The position numbers and the translations under genes are program-made. This document shows positions 59,750-64,000 of a stretch of DNA of 64,000 bases, piece by piece (the first letter of the stretch is position 1; every line of letters begins with the position of its first letter). The notes beneath the pieces are model-generated. The model was given only the letters and a program-made list of their open reading frames with translations. It was not told the origin of the DNA and ran no database searches. The stretch is from assembly GCA_021737565.1 (NCBI GenBank), contig JAIPDS010000001.1:1-64000 (forward strand), given 5' to 3'. The stretch is from Desulfobacteraceae bacterium (lineage in GTDB: Bacteria > Desulfobacterota > Desulfobacteria > Desulfobacterales > Desulfosalsimonadaceae).

Positions 59750-60417
59750 ATCTGTACATCCTCCCTCTGAACTTTTCTGGGTCCGCCTGCCCGGTCAGTG
59801 GACCAGTCCTTGATGCCGAAAAGTTTCTCATAAAGATCCATCCGATCAATGGCTTTTAACCTGTCAATAATCAACTGCCAGGCACAGTCAAGCTCCTTGT
59901 TGATCTCGCATTTGCCGTTGGAAGATCCTCCGCACGGACCGTTTAACAGCCGCTTTGCGCATCTTGCCACCGGGCAGATCCCGCCGGTGTAAGCCAGAAT
60001 ACACTGCCCGCATGCCTGGCACCTTTCGGTCCACAGCCCCCGCTGTTCGGTCGCCCCGAGAAAGCAGGTGTTAACGCCGGGATAAACCGGGATGGAGTGG
60101 TATTTTTCAGCGGTGAACTGCACCCCCACGCCGCACGCAATAGAAACGATGGCGTCATAATTGTCCGCTATATCCCTGATTTCCTCCAGGTACTCATGAT
60201 CGCACTGCCGCTCCAGAGTGCGCTCATCTACCAGTGCATCTTCAACACCCCGGTTTGCAAAATACATGCGCAGGGCTGAAGCCAGCACGCCTGCTTCCTT
60301 TTTCCCGCCCGCCTCGCAGACTGTAACGCATTCATTGCAGCCGAGAACCAGGAGCTTTTTGCAGTCCTTTACATATTCAATGATCTCCTCGACCGGTTTT
60401 TTATCAGCAACTATCAT
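59746..60417 (-). CDS. metV: MetV-type methylene-THF reductase C-terminal/zinc-binding subunit
   Basis: VLGCNECVTVCEAGGKKEAGVLASAL, ERCQACGQCILAYTGGICPVARCAKRLLNGPCGGSSNGKCEI; ATGA overlap with metF. Confidence 0.9.
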   Translation of the reverse strand: MIVADKKPVEEIIEYVKDCKKLLVLGCNECVTVCEAGGKKEAGVLASALRMYFANRGVEDALVDERTLERQCDHEYLEEIRDIADNYDAIVSIACGVGVQFTAEKYHSIPVYPGVNTCFLGATEQRGLWTERCQACGQCILAYTGGICPVARCAKRLLNGPCGGSSNGKCEINKELDCAWQLIIDRLKAIDRMDLYEKLFGIKDWSTDRAGGPRKVQREDVQI

Positions 60418-60460
60418 TTGTTGACCTCTTTGTAAGGGTTTAAAGAGTTATATGAGGGTT

Positions 60461-60892
60461 TTATGCAGCATTCTTTTTTTTCTTTTTCATAGGATTCGGC
60501 CCCAGATTGCGGATGCGCTCATCCATTTCCTGGGCGTACTTTACAAATAAAGGGCCGTCGCTTGACGACAGGTTATACATTTGGGCTCTTTCACCTTCAA
60601 GTCCTATGGTGTTTAAAATCTTCTGCACCTGCTCCACTCTTTTTCTGGCGCGCAGATTTCCGGTCTTGTAATGGCAATCGCCTTCCATGCATCCGATGAT
60701 CGAAACGCCGTCTGCCCCTTTTTCGAATGCACGAAGCATATGCTGAACATCCACCTTGCCGGTGCAAGGTACACGGATAATTCTGATGCTTGCAGGATAA
60801 GTAAGTCGCATGGAACCTGCCAGGTCCGCGGCGTTATACCCTCAGTAGTCGCAGCAGAAGGCCAGTATCCTTGGTTTAAATTCCTGGTCCAT
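60461..60892 (-). CDS. mvhD: MvhD-like hydrogenase iron-sulfur (delta) subunit; selenoprotein with UGA-encoded Sec at codon 17
   Basis: Minus strand from ATG 60892-60890: M D Q E F K P R I L A F C C D Y (TGA 60844-60842) G Y N A A D L A G S M R L T Y P..., continuous with ORF 60461-60811. Confidence 0.85.
60812..60827 (-). promoter_or_regulatory. Candidate bacterial SECIS hairpin
   Basis: Minus strand GGACCU-GGC-AGGUUCC: six base pairs, GGC apical loop, single bulged U in the 3' arm, starting 14 nt after the UGA. Confidence 0.7.
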
Positions 60893-63800
60893 TATTCCTC
60901 CTCTTCCAGCAGGGCGTCAACCTTGCTCATTATTTGATCGTCTTCATACCAGCGAAGCTCTATGGCCTTGGCCGGGCATTCCGCGGCGCATGCTCCACAG
61001 CCCTGGCACAGGGCATCATCTATTTCACTTACGCCTTCCTCGTTGATCCTGGGCACACCATAGGGGCAAGTGCGTATGCATATCAGGCAGGAAGCGCACT
61101 TTTCGGGATTTACATGTGCCGTAACCGCTGAAAGCGTGAGATACGGCTGGGACAGCATGGTCGTTGCCCTGGACGCCGCTGCCATGGCCTGGGCTATGGA
61201 TTCCGAGACAAGTTTAGGGCTGTGCGCAGTACCGCAGAGATAGACGCCTTCGGTTCCCATTTCCACGGGGCGCAGCTTGACATGGGCTTCGACGAAGAAG
61301 TCTTCCGCATTGCGGTTTAACTTCATTATGTTTGCCAGTTCCTCGGTGTCCTCTGCTTCCACGCCCGCGCTCAAAACCAGCATATCAGCATCCACGCTTA
61401 TTTTGCGGCGCAGTATATGGTCGGTAAATTCCACGTTCACACCGTTGTCCCCGGAATCTACTGCAGGCGGGTCCTCGGGATCAAAGCGGAAGAACATCAC
61501 CCCGAGTTTTCTGGCCTCGGTGTAATAGTCCTCCAGCATGCCGTAGGTTCGGATATCCCTGTAGAGTATGAAGACCTGGGTTTCAGGGTTGAGCTTCTTG
61601 ATGTGGATGGCGTTTTTGATTGCGCTCTGGCAGCAGACCCGCGAGCAGTTGGGGTTTTGATCGTTTCGCGATCCTATGCACTGGATCATTACAACCTGGT
61701 TCAGATTGTCGGCTGCTCCTTGCTGTTCCAGTTTTTCGCCGAGTTCAAGCTGGGTGACAACAGCGGGGTTCTCGCCGTACAGATATTCCTCCGGACAGTG
61801 CTCTTTTGCACCTGTGGCCATAATGGTTGCGCCGTGTTCTATCTTGCGGCTTACCATCTGTGCGCCCACCAGGACCTCTGTTGTAAAGTTGCCCTTGAAA
61901 CCGGAAAAGTCCACTATCACGGAATCGGTGAGAACTTCGATTTTGGAATGCGCATTTACCTGCCCGGCCAGTTCGCCGATATACGTCCGGACATCCATTC
62001 CCTCTATAGTCTTGGTAAGCCTGTTTCCAAGGCCGCCCAGAACAGCTTCTTTTTCAACCAGCACCACCTCAAATCCCTGGTCTGCGATACCCAGGGCCGC
62101 GTTCATTCCCGCAACACCGCCGCCCACAACCAGGGCCCGCTTTGTCACAGGGATCTGTCTTTCATGCAGAGGCTGAAGGGAGGCGGCTCTTGCCACTGAC
62201 ATGCGGACCAGTTCCTTTGCTTTTTCAGTGGCCAGTTCCGGGTTGTCGCCGTGAACCCAGGAGTCCTGGTTTCGGATATTGGCCATTTCAAAAAGATACT
62301 TGTTCAAACCCACGGATTCCAGGGTGTCCATGAATATGGGTTCATGTGTTTTGGGCGTACACGACGAGACTACCACCCTGTTGATGTTGTGCTCCTTTAT
62401 TACTTCTTTCATGTTGTCCTGGGCGTCCTGGCTGCATGTAAACAGGTTTTCGCCCGCATAGACAACATACGGCAGATTTTCCGCATATTCACGTACTTCC
62501 GGTACATCGACCACGCCGGCAATGTTTATGCCGCAGTCGCAGACAAAGACCCCGATCCGGGGAGGCTCTCCTTCGACGTCAATTTCCTCCGGCCTGGAGA
62601 CATCCTTGATCCGGGTTCCCCGGGCTTCGGCAAGGGTGCGGCCCGCCGCACATGCAGCCGCACTTGCCTCAGTTACAGATCCCGGTATATCCTTTGGCCC
62701 CTGGAAAATTCCGCAGGCAAAAACCCCTTCCCTGGAAGTGTTTACAGGGGCAAGCGGGCTTGTTTCCGCAAAGTTGTAATGGTTGAGATCTATGTTTAAG
62801 CGCTGCGCAGTTTCTATTGTGGACTGCGGAACCTGCAGACCGACTGAGAGCACCACCAGGTTGAATTCTTTTACTTCCACGTTGCCGGACTCGTCCACGT
62901 ACCTGAGATGGAGGTTTCCGGTTTCCGGATCTTCGTCTATTGTGTGGACCCTGGACTTAACAAACCTGACCCCGGAACTGTCTTTTGCCCTCAGGTAATA
63001 TTTTTCGTAATCCTTGCCGAAGGTCCTGATGTCCATGTTGAAAATTACTGTGTCCAGGCCGTGCTCGGAGTGATCCTTGGCAATCATTGCTTCCTTTATG
63101 GCATACATGCAGCACACCGAAGAGCAGTAGCCGTTTCCGCACCTGTTGGTATCCCTTGAGCCTATGCACTGGAGCCAGGCAATCTTTTCGGGCTCCTTGT
63201 TGTCCGAGGGCCGGACCAGGTGCCCCATTGTTGGCCCGGATGCCGAAAGAATGCGTTCGAATTCCGCGCTGGTCAAAACATTCGGGCTGGACTTGTATCT
63301 GTAGGTGTCCTCCAGGATTGCCGGATCAAACACATCATTTCCCGGACAAAGGATTAGCGAGCCCACGTCTATGTCTCTTTCCTCCGCGGTTTGCTCATGG
63401 TCAATGGCGTCTGCAAGGCAGGCCCTGACACACTGGTAGCATTCAGAGCAGATGCCGCATTTTAAGCACCGGTCGGCCTCTGTGCGGGCTTCCTCCTCGC
63501 TGTAGCCCAGGGATACTTCCAGAAAGTTGCATTCTCTTGCTTCGGGATCCAGGCACTTTACCGGGACCCTTTCCTTGTGGGGCTCATTTACAACGTCAGG
63601 CTTTTCATAGGTCCATTCTTTTTCCCGGCCTTCTTTCAGATCCATACCGTTTATAAACCGGTGGATTGATTCTGCAGCCTCTTTTCCGCAGGCAACTGCA
63701 TCCACGACGGTTTTCGGGCCGTAGTATGCGTCACCGCCTGAGAATACCCATTCCATTGAGGTCTGCAGCGTGACCGGATCGCCTTCCAGGCCGCCGCGCC

Positions 63801-64000
63801 CGGTCATGGGAACATTTTGCCCCTCGATGTCCGTGGTGTCAGTTGCCTGGCCTATGGCAAGAATAACGGTGTCGCCGAAAAAAGCCTCGCATGCGTTTTC
63901 GTCAAATTTCGGGTTAAACCGCCCCTCTTCGTCAAATACAGCGGTGCAGGTTTTAAATTCAATTCCGGAAAACCGGTTTTCATTGTTTATGAAAAAACTT
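60892..64000 (-). CDS. hdrA: HdrA-like electron-bifurcating subunit with two FAD/oxidoreductase-like halves (truncated by window edge)
   Basis: VCDCGINIAGVVDVPEV, ALVVGGGVAGMNAALGIADQGFEVVLVE, CIRTCPYGVPRI, CQGCGACAAECPAKAI; N-terminal half FGDTVILAIGQATDTTDIEGQNV...GDAYYGPKTVVDAVACGKEAA resembles GltD/NfnB. Frame stays open to 64000. Confidence 0.9.
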   Translation of the reverse strand, partial: SFFINNENRFSGIEFKTCTAVFDEEGRFNPKFDENACEAFFGDTVILAIGQATDTTDIEGQNVPMTGRGGLEGDPVTLQTSMEWVFSGGDAYYGPKTVVDAVACGKEAAESIHRFINGMDLKEGREKEWTYEKPDVVNEPHKERVPVKCLDPEARECNFLEVSLGYSEEEARTEADRCLKCGICSECYQCVRACLADAIDHEQTAEERDIDVGSLILCPGNDVFDPAILEDTYRYKSSPNVLTSAEFERILSASGPTMGHLVRPSDNKEPEKIAWLQCIGSRDTNRCGNGYCSSVCCMYAIKEAMIAKDHSEHGLDTVIFNMDIRTFGKDYEKYYLRAKDSSGVRFVKSRVHTIDEDPETGNLHLRYVDESGNVEVKEFNLVVLSVGLQVPQSTIETAQRLNIDLNHYNFAETSPLAPVNTSREGVFACGIFQGPKDIPGSVTEASAAACAAGRTLAEARGTRIKDVSRPEEIDVEGEPPRIGVFVCDCGINIAGVVDVPEVREYAENLPYVVYAGENLFTCSQDAQDNMKEVIKEHNINRVVVSSCTPKTHEPIFMDTLESVGLNKYLFEMANIRNQDSWVHGDNPELATEKAKELVRMSVARAASLQPLHERQIPVTKRALVVGGGVAGMNAALGIADQGFEVVLVEKEAVLGGLGNRLTKTIEGMDVRTYIGELAGQVNAHSKIEVLTDSVIVDFSGFKGNFTTEVLVGAQMVSRKIEHGATIMATGAKEHCPEEYLYGENPAVVTQLELGEKLEQQGAADNLNQVVMIQCIGSRNDQNPNCSRVCCQSAIKNAIHIKKLNPETQVFILYRDIRTYGMLEDYYTEARKLGVMFFRFDPEDPPAVDSGDNGVNVEFTDHILRRKISVDADMLVLSAGVEAEDTEELANIMKLNRNAEDFFVEAHVKLRPVEMGTEGVYLCGTAHSPKLVSESIAQAMAAASRATTMLSQPYLTLSAVTAHVNPEKCASCLICIRTCPYGVPRINEEGVSEIDDALCQGCGACAAECPAKAIELRWYEDDQIMSKVDALLEEEE

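Noticed and set aside
61417-62199. 260-aa plus-strand ORF antisense to hdrA
   Set aside because: The minus strand encodes an unambiguous HdrA with Fe-S and FAD motifs; the antisense ORF reflects GC-biased codon usage.
1-64000. CRISPR arrays, rRNA operons, transposases, integrases
   Set aside because: No regularly spaced repeats, rRNA-like sequence or recombinase motifs were recognised.

Overview
The 64 kb window looks like a chromosomal segment from an anaerobic Desulfobacterota-type bacterium; that taxonomy is inferred from gene content and protein style, not tested. Left to right: (1) an accessory edge with a HicB-like C-terminal tail and a DUF4393/Abi-alpha-like gene cut by a stop codon; (2) an alpha-2-macroglobulin / PBP1C pair; (3) a large minus-strand MSHA-like type IV pilus locus (mshI-J-K-L-M-E-G-A, minor pilins and a candidate tip adhesin), interrupted by an opposite-strand multi-TM/TPR protein; (4) nadB, SH3, RlpA, MipA, M20 peptidase, tRNA-Val(CAC), scpB/scpA, trpS, an M50 protease and a DHH-CBS-tRNA nucleotidyltransferase fusion; (5) pilC/pilS, lysS, lolCD, bamA, skp, lpxD/A/I/B, msbA, lptF/G, lpxK, kdsB and waaA, an outer-membrane/lipid A biogenesis supercluster; (6) a C1/electron-bifurcation module metF-metV-mvhD-hdrA. 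The strongest hidden feature is a UGA-encoded selenocysteine in mvhD that the ORF track misses. The extended protein begins MDQEFKPRILAFCCDYUGYNAADLAGSMRLTYP, and a SECIS-like hairpin with a bulged U lies 14 nt after the UGA. No CRISPR array, rRNA, transposase or prophage was recognised.
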